A stretch of 64,000 bases of DNA, taken from contig NC_030682.2 of NCBI RefSeq assembly GCF_000004195.4, positions 133,506,234 through 133,570,233 on the forward strand. The letters are read 5' to 3'. The position numbers and the translations under genes were made by a program. Positions 50,243 through 61,390 of the stretch are shown piece by piece. Each line of letters starts with the position of its first letter. Position 1 is the first letter of the stretch. The notes under the pieces were generated by a model. It had not been told where the DNA came from. It saw only the letters and a program-made list of their open reading frames with translations, and made no database searches. This DNA is from Xenopus tropicalis. Its lineage: Eukaryota > Chordata > Amphibia > Anura > Pipidae.

Positions 50243-50570
50243 AGGTTCCCATACACGTTAAGATCCACTTGGCTGGTGAGGTCGCTAAGTGAGCAGATCT
50301 TCTCCCAATATCCCCACCAACGGTTGGGTGCCAAACGATCGACTTAAAACAGCAGTAAAGGCCACAGTCGGTTTGGGGACTGCATCAACGAGCCGGTGCG
50401 GTCCCCGATCCGACTAAACTTTTTAACCTGCCTGATCAATATCTGCCCAATTTCAGGCCAGATGTTGGTCAGGCAGGCCATTGTTGGTGCCCCTACATGG
50501 GCCAATAAGCAGCCGAATCGGTCTAAGGGACCGATATCGGCAGCTAGAATCGGCCCGTGTATGGGGACCT
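50243..50570. mobile_element. PIF/Harbinger-like MITE
   Basis: Ends AGGTTCCCATACACG and GCCCGTGTATGGGGACCT with TAA on both sides (50240-50242 and 50571-50573). Shortened relative to the 45.5-kb copy near the GGTTGGGTGCCAAACGATC join. Confidence 0.9.
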
Positions 50571-52024
50571 TAAGTTATACCCTGGGTATTAAATGTGGTT
50601 TCCTATTTGAGGGTAATTAAATGAATTATTATTACCATGTAGTGATCTTCCAAAGTCTGCTGATGAACTGCAAGTCTACAGTTACCAAAATATGTATTAC
50701 AAAAATATTAATTTTTGCGATAGGAACTTAATAATAATAATAATAAGCAATAACAAATAAACCAATGAATGGGCAATCATATTTGATTGCAGAACTAATA
50801 GTAATAATGTCTACACACAAGGCAGAATTTGGGTAGAAATTCAGAAAGAGTACAAGTCCTCCATGGCAATCAGTATAGCAGATCCCACAAATTTAGAGAA
50901 GGAAGAGGGATATATAGAGATAATAAACCTTAATACATGTATATTTTCCCTTTAGCTAGGCACCAAATCAGTGGAAGCAAAACTGTATGAAATGTTCAAG
51001 TCATCCTGGAAAAAGAAAACCTGCGACATGAAGAACACAGACGGCAAACTAGGCACAAGCTTACATCTCTATTGTGCAATATTTTAGTGGAATGGCTTTC
51101 TTTTCCTAACCCTGCAGTGACCTGGAGTTTTTCTATAGATATTTCTAAGAATAGCACATCTGTTCTTCCTTAGCGGAGTAACATGAGATTTTATACCCAA
51201 TATAAATGTGTAGGCCCCCTGCAGGTCTATGGATCTTTGCCAAAGTCTTCAAATGAGAATATTTGTTTTAATGGAGGTGATCAGCCTGCCCCAATTCCAG
51301 CATTCAGAACGGGTGAGACAGAGGGACAGAGCTAACATTAAGGCGGTAATTATTTTACTGCATTTCAGAAAGGCTGGACTAGGCATTTAGAAACCAGGGA
51401 TTTCAGATAAAATCACTGCACATATATTAGTTAAAAATTAGGTTTTGGGTAGTAAGTTGCATGGCATTCAAAGTATCATATAATCTTATTTTTAAAGGAG
51501 ACATATAGGATAAATGAAATATGAATTATGAATAATACTGGGTGCTGGTTTCACTTTGGGCTACAAATTAATACTATCTGTAAAAATGGCCCCTTTATTG
51601 GAGCTCCCTACAGATCCTATCAGGTCCCTGTCTGTGTTTGAAACGATGGGTGGGCGTGTCCTAACAGTCCCTGCCAGAAGCACAGTAGGAGGGGGAGAGC
51701 CAATCACAGCCCTGCAGTCACACAAGCAAAGACAGGCAGGCTTCAGTTCCCTATTAGGTCAGCCTAGATGCTGATTGGTTCCTATCCTACAGTGCAGTGC
51801 GCTGAGTGCCGCCGGCTTTTATTTAAGCACAATCCTTCTATATTTAGATGAGTACAATTCATTGGCACAATATTGTTTTTCTCACAATCCGGCCCACCTG
51901 GCTGTTTTACGTGGACCATGGTGAGTGTGTCTGACCGTCCAGCGTGATCCATTTCCATCTTCCTCACATTGTAACTAAGACTTAGTATCTTTCTAAGTAT
52001 CTTAATAAAAAATTCAGCCTTCCT

Positions 52025-52092
52025 TTACTTTTTGTACAGCGCTACGGAATATGTTGGCACTTTATACATAAATGTTAATAATAATAATAATA
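52025..52092 (+). repeat. L2/CR1-like 3' tail fragment
   Basis: TGTACAGCGCTACGGAATAT, GGCACTTTATACATAAATG and a (TAA)n tail. Same family as 18774-19533. Confidence 0.75.
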
Positions 52093-52345
52093 ATTCTTCA
52101 TAACTTGTCTCACATAACTACAATGTAGACAAACCACACGCAGACATTGCTCTATGAGACACAGCAGATTAGGAGAATAACTGGGTTGTGTTCAGGCTAA
52201 AGAACGAGTATAGGAATCAGGACGTGAGGGATAAGCTTGTGCAATGTGAGAGAGCTGTGGATAAAAGAATATCTGTTAAATATCTGCAATTTTCATAAAA
52301 TAACTTGTCCTTATAGCACCTGAGACAAAGAGCAGTTTACCTATA

Positions 52346-53116
52346 TAGGTATGGGATCCATTATCCGGAAAGCCCATCTCCCATAGACTCCATTTTAATC
52401 AAATAATTCACATTTTTAAAATTGATTTCCTTTTTCTCTGTAATAATAAAACAGTACCTGTACTTGATCCCAACTAAGATATAATTACCCCTTATTGGGG
52501 GCAGAACATCCCTATTGGGTTTATTTAATGGTTAAATGATTCCCTTTTCTCTGTAATAATAAAACAGTACCTGTACTTGATCCCAACTAAGATATAATTA
52601 CCCCTTATTGGGGGAAGAACAGCCCTATTGGGTTTATTTAATGGTTAAATGATTCCCTTTTCTCTGTAATAATAAAACAGTACCTGTACTTGATCCCAAC
52701 TAAGATATAATTACCCCTTATTGGGGGCAGAACAGCCCTATTGGGTTTATTTAATGGTTAAATGATTCCCTTTTCTCTGTAATAATAAAACAGTACCTGT
52801 ACTTGATCCCAACTAAGATATAATTACCCCTTATTGGGGGAAGAACAGCCCTATTGGGTTTATTTAATGGTTAAATGATTCCCTTTTCTCTGTAATAATA
52901 AAACAGTACCTGTACTTGATCCCAACTAAGATATAATTACCCCTTATTGGGGGCAGAACAGCCCTATTGGGTTTATTTAATGGTTAAATGATTCCCTTTT
53001 CTCTGTAATAATAAAACAGCACCTGTACTTGATCCCAACTAAGATATAATTACCCCTTATTGGGGGCAGAACAGCCCTATTGGGTTTATTTAATGGTTAA
53101 ATGATTCCCTTTTCTC
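52346..53116 (+). mobile_element. CAGGTATGGG element with 6 units, right end missing
   Basis: Left end TAGGTATGGGATCCATTATC, six units, then an abrupt stop inside the next TTCCCTTTTCTC. Neither the variant terminal unit nor the right end is present. Confidence 0.9.
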
Positions 53117-53339
53117 AGCAGGCACTTTGTGCCAAGCATTCTAGCTGTATATGAATTGTATGATGTAATATGAATTCAGGGCCAGGACTCATCATATATA
53201 GGAAATATTTATTAATTGATGGCTTAATAAAGATTCTACAAGCATAACTTTCTTGATATAAAATGTGTTTATTGGTAATTGCAGCTGTTGCAGTTTATTG
53301 TCATTTATATTAGCACCCCTGCTTATAACATAACATTGA

Positions 53340-53452
53340 GAAAGTATTGTATGTTACCTAGGGGTGCAAATAAGAGGTATAATTGGCTACTTGATAGCCC
53401 CTATGTGGACTGGCAGCCTACAGAAGGCTCTGTTTGACAGTTACACTGGGTT
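53340..53452. mobile_element. Fragment of a ccccaacc hAT-like MITE
   Basis: GCAAATAAGAGGTATAATTG, TAGCCCCTATGTGGACTGGC and CAGTTACACTGGGTTTTAT match the reverse complement of about 3930-4040. It stops at the Tc1 element that follows. Neither TIR is present. Confidence 0.75.
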
Positions 53453-55024
53453 TTATTTCCACATTTTGTCACATTACAGCCACAAACATGAATCAATTTT
53501 ATTGGAATTCCACGTGAAAGACCAATACAAAGTGGTGTACACGTGAGAAGTGGAACGAATATCATACATGATTCCAAACATTTTTTACAAATAAATAACT
53601 GCAAAGTGGGGTGTGCGTAATTATTCAGCCCCCTGAGTCAATACTTTGTAGAACCACCTTTTACTGCAATTACAGCTGCCAGGCTTTAGGGTATGTCTCT
53701 ACCAGCTTTGCCCATCTACAGACTGAAATCCTTGCCCATTCTTCTTTGCAAAACAGCTCCAGCTCAGTCAGATTAGATGGACAGCGTTTGTGAACAGCAG
53801 TTTTCAGATCTTGCCACAAATTCTCGATTGGATTTAGATCTGGACTTTGACTGGGCCATTCTAACACATGGATATGTTTTGTTTTAAACCATTCCATTGT
53901 TGCCCTGGCTTTATGTTTAGGGTCGTTGTCCTGCTGGAAGGTGAACCTCCGCCCCAGTCTCAAGTCTTTTGCAGACTCCAAGAGGTTTTCTTCCAAGATT
54001 GCCCTGTATTTGGCTCCATCCATCTTCCCATCAACTCTGAGCAGCTTCCCTGTCCCTGCTGAAGAGAAGCCCCCCCAGAGCATGATGCTGCCCCCCCATA
54101 TGTGACAGTGGGGATGGTGTGTTCAGAGTGATGTGCAGTGTTAGTTTTCCGCCACACATAGCGTTTTGCATTTTGGCCAAAAAGTTCCATTTTGGTCTCA
54201 TCTGACCAGAGCACCTTCTGCCACATGTTTGCTGTGTCCCCCACATGGCTTGTGGCAAACTGCAAACGGGACTTCTTATGGTTTTCTGTTAACCATGGCT
54301 TTCTTCTTGCCACTCTTCCATAAAGGCCAACTTTGTGCAGTGCACGACTAATAGTTGTCCTATGGACAGATTCCCCCACCTGAGCTGTAGATCTCTGCAG
54401 CTCCCCCAGAGTCACCATGGGCCTCTTGGCTGCATTTCTGCTCAGCGCTCTCCTTGTTCGGCCTGTGAGTTTAGGGGGACGGCCGTGTCTTGGTAGGGTT
54501 ACAGTTGTGCCATACTCCTTCCATTTCTGAATAATCGCTTGAACAGTGCTCCGTGGGATGTTCAAGGCTTTGGAAATCTTTTTGTAGCCTAAGCCTGCTT
54601 TAAATTACTCAATAACTTTATCCCTGACCTGTCTGGTGTGTTCTTTGGACTTCATGGTGTTGTTCCTCCCAATATTCTCTTAGACAACCTCTGAGGCCGT
54701 CACAGAGCAGCTGTATTTGTACTGACATTAGATTACACACAGGTGCACTCTATTTAGTCATTAGCACTCATCAGGCAATGTCTATGGGCAACTGACTGCA
54801 CTCAGACCAAAGGGGGCTGAATAATTACGCACACCCCATTTTGCAGTTATTTATTTGTAAAAAATGTTTGGAATCATGTATGATTTCCGTTCCACTTCTC
54901 ACGTGTACACCACTTTGTATTGGTCTTTCACGTGGAATTCCAATAAAATTGATTCATGTTTGTGGCTGCAATGTGACAAAATGTAGAAAAGTTCAAGGGG
55001 GCCGAATACTTTTGCAAGCCACTG
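53453..55024 (-). mobile_element. Tc1-like DNA transposon, left end truncated
   Basis: Long inverted repeats (about 53453-53640 and 54828-55024) share ACAAATAAATAACTGCAAA, CCACGTGAAAGACCAATAC and similar blocks. The right terminus ends in ACTG followed by TA, the Tc1/mariner target. It carries about 40 outer bases (CAGTGGCTTGCAAAAGTATT in inward reading) that the left side lacks. There the sequence passes into a hAT-like fragment. The transposase gene inside is broken (separate entry). Confidence 0.93.
53638..54655 (-). pseudogene. Tc1-like transposase, inactivated
   Basis: The DDE transposase of a Tc1/mariner element. ATG at 54655-54653; codon 17 is TAA (54607-54605). The N-terminal DNA-binding half follows (NIPRSTVQAIIQKW, then the GRPPK hinge motif), and then WSDETKM with the first catalytic Asp. 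At 54092-54098 a run of seven C (G in the coding strand) shifts the frame. In the next frame come MLWGGF, QQDNDPKH with the second Asp, and SPDLNPIENLW with the catalytic Glu 35 residues further (DD34E). A further frame change near 53680 precedes the expected end at TGA 53640-53638. The total span equals a normal transposase of about 340 residues. The catalytic residues survive, so decay is recent in family terms, but this copy cannot encode an active protein. Confidence 0.93.
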
Positions 55025-55894
55025 TATATATTGCTATGTGTATTTGTTAAACATCAATTGATACTTTCTCTTGCTTATTGCGCCAAATGATAGACGTCGC
55101 ACTATTATAACTGTGGTAGATCTCATGATGAGATGAGAGTAGATCACAGGGTGATAGTCTGGGCACCCCTGCACTAATGTATATGCAATGGCACCAGCGA
55201 TCTTCATTAAACATGCTCAGCTTTTAGCTATTGCAAATGTAGAAGAAGCAGGTGCTGCCTGCCGGGCCTAAAACCAGCGGAGATGAGAGCACCCAGGTAT
55301 GCTACACAGTATTCCTCCTAACAGCCCCTGCCAAAACCACCAGCCCCACAGTGACCTTGCTCGAAGCTCCTTGGCAGTACCTGCCGCCAGCAGGCACTTT
55401 ATCTTCCCATCTCATGGGAAGTTCCTGGATTAACTCACATGTGCTCATCCTTAAATTATAGATGTATAAATTATCTTGTAAAAACAGGCACTGAAATGGA
55501 GTGGGGATTGTAACTATTTATCTCAACGAAAAAATGCAAGTCTTTAAAGTCTGTTACAAAACAAAAGCCTTTAGTTGCAATTAGGATTCCTGATGGAAAT
55601 CCAGGCAGAGACATCCCGATACTCACAGGGATCTGTACCCCTTTAGTTACAATCCATACTCCCCCACTATTACCTACAGTACCCCCTATTATAGTGCTCA
55701 ACCCCAGCATATTGCCTCCCTCTCTACTATCATTACACAGGACAGTTTCCATCCATCTTGGTGATCCCTATTTAGAAAAGAGTTTGCATCCTTCTGGTAT
55801 ACCTCCTACCACTATTTATGGATGTAGATTAGGAGGGCATGGGCCATTAGAAACCTTACTGACATATTAGCCATCCTTATTCCAGCTCTAAGAT

Positions 55895-56209
55895 TACGGG
55901 TGCACCGAATTCACGTTTTTGGATTCGGCCGAACCCCCAAATCCTTCGTAAAGGATTTGGCCGAATGCCAAACCAAATAAGCACATGCTAAATAGGTTAC
56001 GGAAGGGTTAAATCTTCATTAGCATACGCTAATTGGGGTACGGAAAGGTTACATTTTAAACTTCTGTGTTTACGTGACACATATTGGTCACGTGATATTT
56101 AAGATTCGGTTTGGCCAGGAACATGGATTTGACAGAATCTGAATCCTGCCAAAAAAGGCCGAATCTTGGCCCGAATCCCGAACGGATTCCTGGATTCGGT
56201 GCATCCCTA
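55895..56209. mobile_element. TIR element with AGGGATGCACCGAAT-type ends
   Basis: Inverted ends TACGGGTGCACCGAATTC and GGATTCGGTGCATCCCTA. Interior carries GGATTCGGCCGAA and AAGGATTTGGCCGAATGCC words. Flanks TCTAAGAT and TCTATATA agree only partly, so a hAT origin is possible but unproven. Related fragments lie at about 10318-10385, 26207-26435 and 26925-26992. Confidence 0.75.
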
Positions 56210-56436
56210 TCTATATAAAGGGGAGTCATGTGTCCCTAACTAAATATTCCTGTATTATAAGTTAGTATTTAGTAACTATGCTGACCAATTATTATGATGT
56301 TAATTGCTAATTATTTATAAATGATAACTACTTTTGTTATCAACTGAGAATATTACTCCTGCTTTTAAGTTTAGTTGTAAAATATTTGCTCTAGGTGTAA
56401 CACAGTTAACTTGAATATCTGCCAAATATTTCCTTT

Positions 56437-56437
<1 letters not shown>

Positions 56438-56464
<27 letters not shown>
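56438..56464. repeat. Poly(T) tract
   Basis: A run of about 26 T with no adjacent retroelement body that I recognise. Confidence 0.85.
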
Positions 56465-56467
<3 letters not shown>

Positions 56468-56521
56468 CCGGTAATATCTTAATGGCGATCTGCTGAATTA
56501 ACTGCCCGTTGTAATGTAGGT

Positions 56522-56727
56522 GGGCTGGTGGCCTTGTTATATACCTGAAAGTGGCAGCGTTCTCCCTAGTGTTTTACAGGTATATTTATATACAAATTTC
56601 TCTGTTATGTAAAATCAATAAGTGTTCTTGTTCTATTACTTTTCAGTGCATTAGCCCCACAGAAGATGTGGACTGGTGGCCTTGTTATGTACCTGAAAGT
56701 GGCAGGTTCTCCCTACTGTTTTACAGG
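56522..56727 (+). repeat. Spaced duplication, 149-bp offset
   Basis: CTGGTGGCCTTGTTATATAC, CTGAAAGTGGCA and TTCTCCCTAGTGTTTTACAG at 56525-56580 recur with few changes at 56673-56727. Confidence 0.85.
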
Positions 56728-57025
56728 TCTCCATACAGGTGCATAACAATAAAATGTTATACAGTTACAGTATCTCTGCCTGATGTGTTACATAGTCAAT
56801 TTAAGCAAAAAACATCAACTGCCCATCAAGTCAATGGCCCAGCAGCAACTGGTCCTTTAGTGTCAATTGAAAAGAAAAACTTCCCAAGAAAATATTTTCT
56901 AGAAGGTTCCTATATGTTTTGGCCCTGAATGAAGCAGCATTTATATCTACTTTGTGAAATGGGCCATTCCCTCATATTCTGGGGACCATAACAAAGTCAA
57001 CTGGGAAGCCCAGTAACTTCAATTG

Positions 57026-57525
57026 GATATAATGAATCCTTATTGGGGGCAGAACAGCCCTATTGGGTTTATTTAATGGTTAAATGATTCCCTTTTCTCT
57101 GTAATAATAAAACTGTACCTGTACTTGATCCCAACTAAGATATAATTACCCCTTATTGGGGGCAGAACAGCCCTATTGGGTTTATTTAATGGTTAAATGA
57201 TTCCCTTTTCTCTGTAATAATAAAACAGTACCTGTACTTGATCCCAACTAAGATATAATTACCCCTTATTGGGGCAGAACAGCCCTATTGGGTTTATTTA
57301 ATGGTTAAATGATTCCCTTTTCTCTGTAATAATAAAACAGTACCTGTACTTGATCCCAACTAAGATATAAATAATCCTTATTGGAGGCAAAATAATCCTA
57401 TTGGGTTTAGTTAATGTTTTATTGATTTTTTTGTAGACTTAAGGTATGGAGATCCAAATTATGGAAAGACCCCTTTTCCGGAATACCCTTGGTCCCGAGC
57501 ATTCTGAATAACGGGTCCTATACCT
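57026..57525 (+). mobile_element. CAGGTATGGG element with 4 units, left end missing
   Basis: Starts inside a unit (GATATAATGAATCCTTATTG), with four units in total. It has the variant terminal unit (ATCCTTATTGGAGGCAAAAT) and an intact right end GGGTCCTATACCTG. Confidence 0.9.
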
Positions 57526-58437
57526 GTACTACATAGACTTAAAGTCTGTTTCAGTTTACAAAAGTGAATACTGATATTTATAAACGCCAGCCTATGAACA
57601 TTACATGAATACAACGGATTACAGAAAAAGTTATTTTGATTACTCGACTTTTATCCAAAGTCAATTCATATCAAGGCGAGAAGTGAAACATGACTCTGTG
57701 TTGCTTTTGCTTCTGCGGCCTGCTCCCACTCCCTCTAGAAGCGCGTGCCAACAGAATAAAGTTTAAAGAAGGAATAAGAAGGGTTTTTTGAGAAGTTAAG
57801 ATTAATGATATGATCCCCAGTGGAATGCATTGGTTAATTCATTAATTATGGTTATCTACAATCTGATTTGGCCGCGTGTTCAAATTTCACATTTAATGTT
57901 TCTGATAAAGAAAAAAATGGCTTTTCATTATGCAAAAAGTAAAGAAAAAAGTCCAGGTTTACCTTTTCTAACTGTCATTTTTATAATATCAAACTTTTAC
58001 TTTTATTTTATAACAGAAATGTAGACAAAAAATGTAATAGAGATACTGAGTAGTATATTTAGAGGTTTCATTAACATCGCTAACGTTAACTTATTTTTCA
58101 AGATACAAAAAGAAAAGGAGCAAATTGCTCATCCTTATTGGCCTCCACCTAGTACCAGGGATGGATGTTCAGCCTAGTGCCTAAGACCACATTATTAAAC
58201 TTTTCCACAGTCTACAAAGGGACTATTTTTTCCCTGAGAGACTTCTAGTGGAAAGGATCCATATCACTGAGATGACTCTCTACTGGTGAGGATATTCCTT
58301 CACACCCTTTCTGTTTCCTAGAAATGATCTGCTGTAAGGAGCTGAGAGGTTGAAGGGAAGTTATTTCACCTCCAACCGCTTCTACAGATTAAAGCATGCA
58401 TATTCTTGATGTCTTTTCACCTCCATTTCAGTGATAG

Positions 58438-58497
58438 GTCATGGTTGACTGAATATCAAGGGGTATAGGTCATGGTTGGCTGAATATCAAGGGGTAC
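58438..58497 (+). repeat. 30-bp tandem duplication
   Basis: AGGTCATGGTTGACTGAATA with TCAAGGGGTA is repeated directly with one base changed (GACTG/GGCTG). Confidence 0.9.
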
Positions 58498-59163
58498 ACT
58501 TCACTATCCCCACTTTTTATGTGGGGGGCAAAATAAAGATGCCTCACAGTCAGAGCATTATGTATTATGGGGAGTATGTACAGTGGTGATCAGTAGGGAC
58601 AACTCAGGAAAGTTGTCCCTCCAACCCTTTAGTGATCTAAACAATGGGCTTCAGACAAAGCCTCAGACCCTTCTGGTCTTAATGTTGTTGTAGGGATGTA
58701 GTTGGTTAGGCATCCATACAAAACATGTGCCCCTGTGTGAGTTTTTTGTAGAAAGTATTGGAGGGAGAGTGATTATTTTACTTGGGTAAAGATGACAGGT
58801 GACCCCAACCACATGCTCAGTGTTTATATAAGGAGGGATTGGTCCGTGAGTCTTGAGGTCCCGGCAAAGACTAAGGCAGGGAAAGAACCTGCGTTACTGA
58901 GGAGTAACCAATTTCAAGGGTGCTGTTTATAAACGGAGGTGTTGTAAAAGCAATAAATTGTCAGGAATGTGTAGTCAAACATCTTAAATTTCTACTGACG
59001 AGAAATAGCAGGGTTTGTAAACCAATATTACGTGCCAAACCAGGGACGAGTTGCATGAAGTTGCCCTCTATAGCAGCTTACCTGACAAAGGGTAATGTGG
59101 CAGGGAATACCTCATACATAACATGCTGCTGTTTCTACATGATGAATTGAATTCACTGTCTTA

Positions 59164-59348
59164 GGGTGAAGACACACGGAGCTACTAGTAGCAGCTACTT
59201 TTTCACGGCTACTAAACGCCAATAGACAATACTGAGAATTGCCTCTGCTTAAACACATGTTGAGACTGTTATCAGTAAATGATCAGAATTGTCTATTTTA
59301 GTAGCCACTACAAGTAGCTTCTACTAATAGTCCCATGTGTCTTCACCC
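59164..59348. mobile_element. Harbinger-like MITE (GGGTGAAGACACA ends)
   Basis: Ends GGGTGAAGACACACGG and CCCATGTGTCTTCACCC with TTA on both sides (59161-59163 and 59349-59351). Largely palindromic (TAGTAGCAGCTACTT against its complement). No protein. Confidence 0.85.
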
Positions 59349-59351
59349 TTA

Positions 59352-59649
59352 GGCCGAGATTAATCGCGCCGTTAACAAACCTCCGTTGTCGCAGCCGACT
59401 AATCTCCCCGCAATGCCATCCCACAGGCTAGAATGTAAATCAGCAATGGGATGGCATATAGGGCGCAACAATTTGCCCGAAGTTGCCTTGAGAGGAAACT
59501 TCGCTGACTTCAGCAAATCATGGCGCCGCGTATGCCATCCCACCGGCGATTTTCATTCTAGCCGGTGGGATGGCATTGCGGGGAGATTAGTCACCCGCGA
59601 AAACAGAGATTTGTCGTGGCGGGACTAATCTCCCCAAGTGTCACGGCCC
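59352..59649. mobile_element. Second Harbinger-like MITE, adjoining
   Basis: Begins GGCCGAGATTAATCGCG directly after the TTA of its neighbour and ends GTGTCACGGCCC before TTA (59650-59652). The interior is an imperfect palindrome (GACTAATCTCCCCGCAATGC and its complement; GCCATCCCACCGGC). It ends about 260 bases before exon 5. The left end is worn, so the call is weaker. Confidence 0.6.
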
Positions 59650-59913
59650 TTACTCAAGAAAGCAGTGTGTCAGGTTAGGAAATCTTCATCCAATGAGATA
59701 AGAGAAAGCTAATGAATTACCCATCTCCAATCTTCCATGATAATGTGGGTTTGTATGCTTTCGCATTAATAGATGTGACATTTTAATCATATAAATAACA
59801 TAATATAAATGTGTTACCCAGTATTGTAGTGCAAAACAAGATTTATAGGTTTCAAAAATATTCCTATCTGCTTACTTCTGTGCACTGTATGCCATTATCC
59901 TGTGGTATCTTAC

Positions 59914-60102
59914 CTCCTGGGCAGTGCCTCATTGCCATCTTACACCTTCTGGATTCAGCAATAGTTGGACAGGGGATGGTGTCTTTTGCTGGCTTCTTCA
60001 CAATTTGTCGCGTTCTGGTCTCCAGGCCCCATTTGAAGCCACACGTTCTGTTATTTCGGCTGCACGTGCCCCATTCGCTCCATGGCCCCACTTCACAGCC
60101 AT
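59914..60102 (-). CDS. rspo2: R-spondin 2 exon 5: thrombospondin type 1 domain
   Basis: This exon encodes the TSP1 domain, which in R-spondins binds heparan sulfate proteoglycans and supports signalling. The 189 bases give 62 whole codons (about residues 144-205 in human numbering) plus one split codon at each end. The order is GCEVGPWSEWGTC, then CSRNNRTCGFKW, then PCPTIAESRRC and RHCPGG. WSEW is the C-mannosylation motif of TSP1 domains. NRT at about N160 is an N-glycosylation sequon. The acceptor is a pyrimidine tract ending CCCAG (AG at 60104-60103) and the donor is G|GTAAGA at 59913-59912. Joining exon 4 to this exon makes a GAT codon (Asp) where human has Glu. An ATG inside the exon (60091) only looks like a start because the open frame runs on into the intron. 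It is not a translation start. Confidence 0.97.
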
Positions 60103-61041
60103 CTGGGAAGGCAACAGAAAGAAAAATACTGCTTGTTGTAAGTGTGGTCTTGTGGTTTTATCCAGCATTTAGATAGTGGCTCGTTGTGGCTGAGATGTGG
60201 GTTTTACTAAGTGCTTGTGACTTTGTGTGTGGCTTGGAAACCATCAAATACACGGTAGAGGCTTACAATCCAAAGTAAATACAAATAAATTAAATATAAT
60301 ACAAGAATATTATAACTTCCAATCGCATAGGGGTGCATTTCTGCCTGAAGCTACTATGCCTTACTACTGTAATGAGCTTTAACAGTATAAACCCAATACA
60401 AAGGGTTAAAGTTGAAAAGGGCAGAGTGTTCAATATCAAAAAATATCATCTAGTTTTGCTTCTCACTGTTCCAAAAACAAATGTGCAGCTCTAAAGGGGA
60501 AGGCACGCGCTAATAAATCAATCTTGATATCACTCCTTGCACTGGGTTGGAGAGTTTGACTAAATTATTCTTCTACCCACAGTGAATATGCTCAGAGCAC
60601 AGTCAAAAGTTCTTGCTGCTAAATGGAATTTGAAACTTTAATGTATTAAATGCACAATGCCTGCACTAGTTATTACATGTATTGCCATTATGTTGGATAT
60701 AAGCATTTAACCAAATTAACATACGGTACATGTTGCACAAGTTTATAGCTCTATTTAGGTATTACTTTAGTGAAATTCCCATAAAACACATTGCCTCACA
60801 GCTATCATGTAATAATTACTCATGTAAATCGCAGGTCATTCTTTTTCTAGTCAACAAAATACATTGTTTCTTAACTAAAGCTCAAATGGATGGGTTTTAG
60901 GGAGAGGAAGGTGGAGCTTTGGTAGAAGATGATGTGAGTAATTCTCAAACCTGTTTTCAAAAATGTAACGAAGGGCTGAGATTTTCTCATCGAGTTTTCC
61001 CTTCATTTCAGGTGAAATTATTAATGAGCCGACAAACTTAC
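60103..61041 (-). other. rspo2: rspo2 intron 4
   Basis: A 939-base intron with GT-AG ends between the furin-repeat exon and the TSP1 exon. It is the only stretch over 900 bases in the right half of the window where I recognise no transposon. It looks like plain AT-rich intronic sequence. Confidence 0.93.
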
Positions 61042-61185
61042 CCACGCACACCATGGTGTCATCCAATGGGGCAAATCCTTCTGGGCATTCTTCAAAGCAT
61101 TGGCCCTTGTGGGAGTAAAAGCCAGATTTGCACTTTATGCAAAAATCTCGGCTAAAACAAGAGTCACAATTTTCGATTCTGCATC
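61042..61185 (-). CDS. rspo2: R-spondin 2 exon 4: second furin-like cysteine-rich repeat
   Basis: R-spondin 2 is a secreted Wnt agonist that binds LGR4/5/6 and the E3 ligases ZNRF3/RNF43, keeping Frizzled and LRP6 at the cell surface. This 144-base exon encodes 47 whole codons between two split codons, corresponding to about residues 96-142 of the human protein. It reads [15 protein letters not shown] at the start and has eight cysteines in furin-repeat spacing. The two phenylalanines of CFSRDFC match F105 and F109, the known LGR-contact residues of this repeat. The acceptor is a pyrimidine run ending in AACAG (AG at 61187-61186) and the donor is G|GTAAGT just below 61042. Both junctions are phase 1. 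The right-hand split codon needs exon 3, which lies outside the window. Human RSPO2 was compared from memory and the match is near-identical, with no gaps. The paralogues RSPO1, RSPO3 and RSPO4 fit less well. Confidence 0.97.
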
Positions 61186-61267
61186 CTGTTAAGACAAACA
61201 AAGCAAAGTACAGTTGAGGAAAGGGCTTCCGGCTTTTGGAAACAAGAATAATATAAGGACTATTGTA

Positions 61268-61390
61268 GATTGTAAGCTCTTTTGGGCAGGGCTCTCTTCA
61301 CCTCTTGTATCGGTTATTGATTGCTTTATATGTTACTCTGTATGTCCAGTGTATGTAACCCACTTATTGTACAGCTCTGTGGAATATGTT
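61268..61390 (+). repeat. L2/CR1-like 3' tail, uninterrupted
   Basis: TTGTAAGCTCTTTTGGGCAG, TTGTATCGGTTATTGATTGC, TTACTCTGTATGTCCAG and TTGTACAGCTCTGTGGAATA. It lacks the (TAA)n end and joins other sequence at GGTTCTGCACCTGAAG. Confidence 0.8.

Larger units (their letters stand above)
28369..59913 (-). other. rspo2: rspo2 intron 5 (31.5 kb)
   Basis: GT at the exon 5 side (59913-59912) and AG at the exon 6 side (28370-28369). Identified inhabitants are listed separately. Blocks in which I see no feature include about 29610-30380, 30546-32170, 34350-35510, 36610-37700, 38930-42360, 45922-47540, 48600-49310, 50574-52020, 56730-57025 and 57526-59160. The longest open frames in them have no recognisable protein family. 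Two local duplications (49312-49790; 58438-58497) lie in this intron. Confidence 0.93.
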
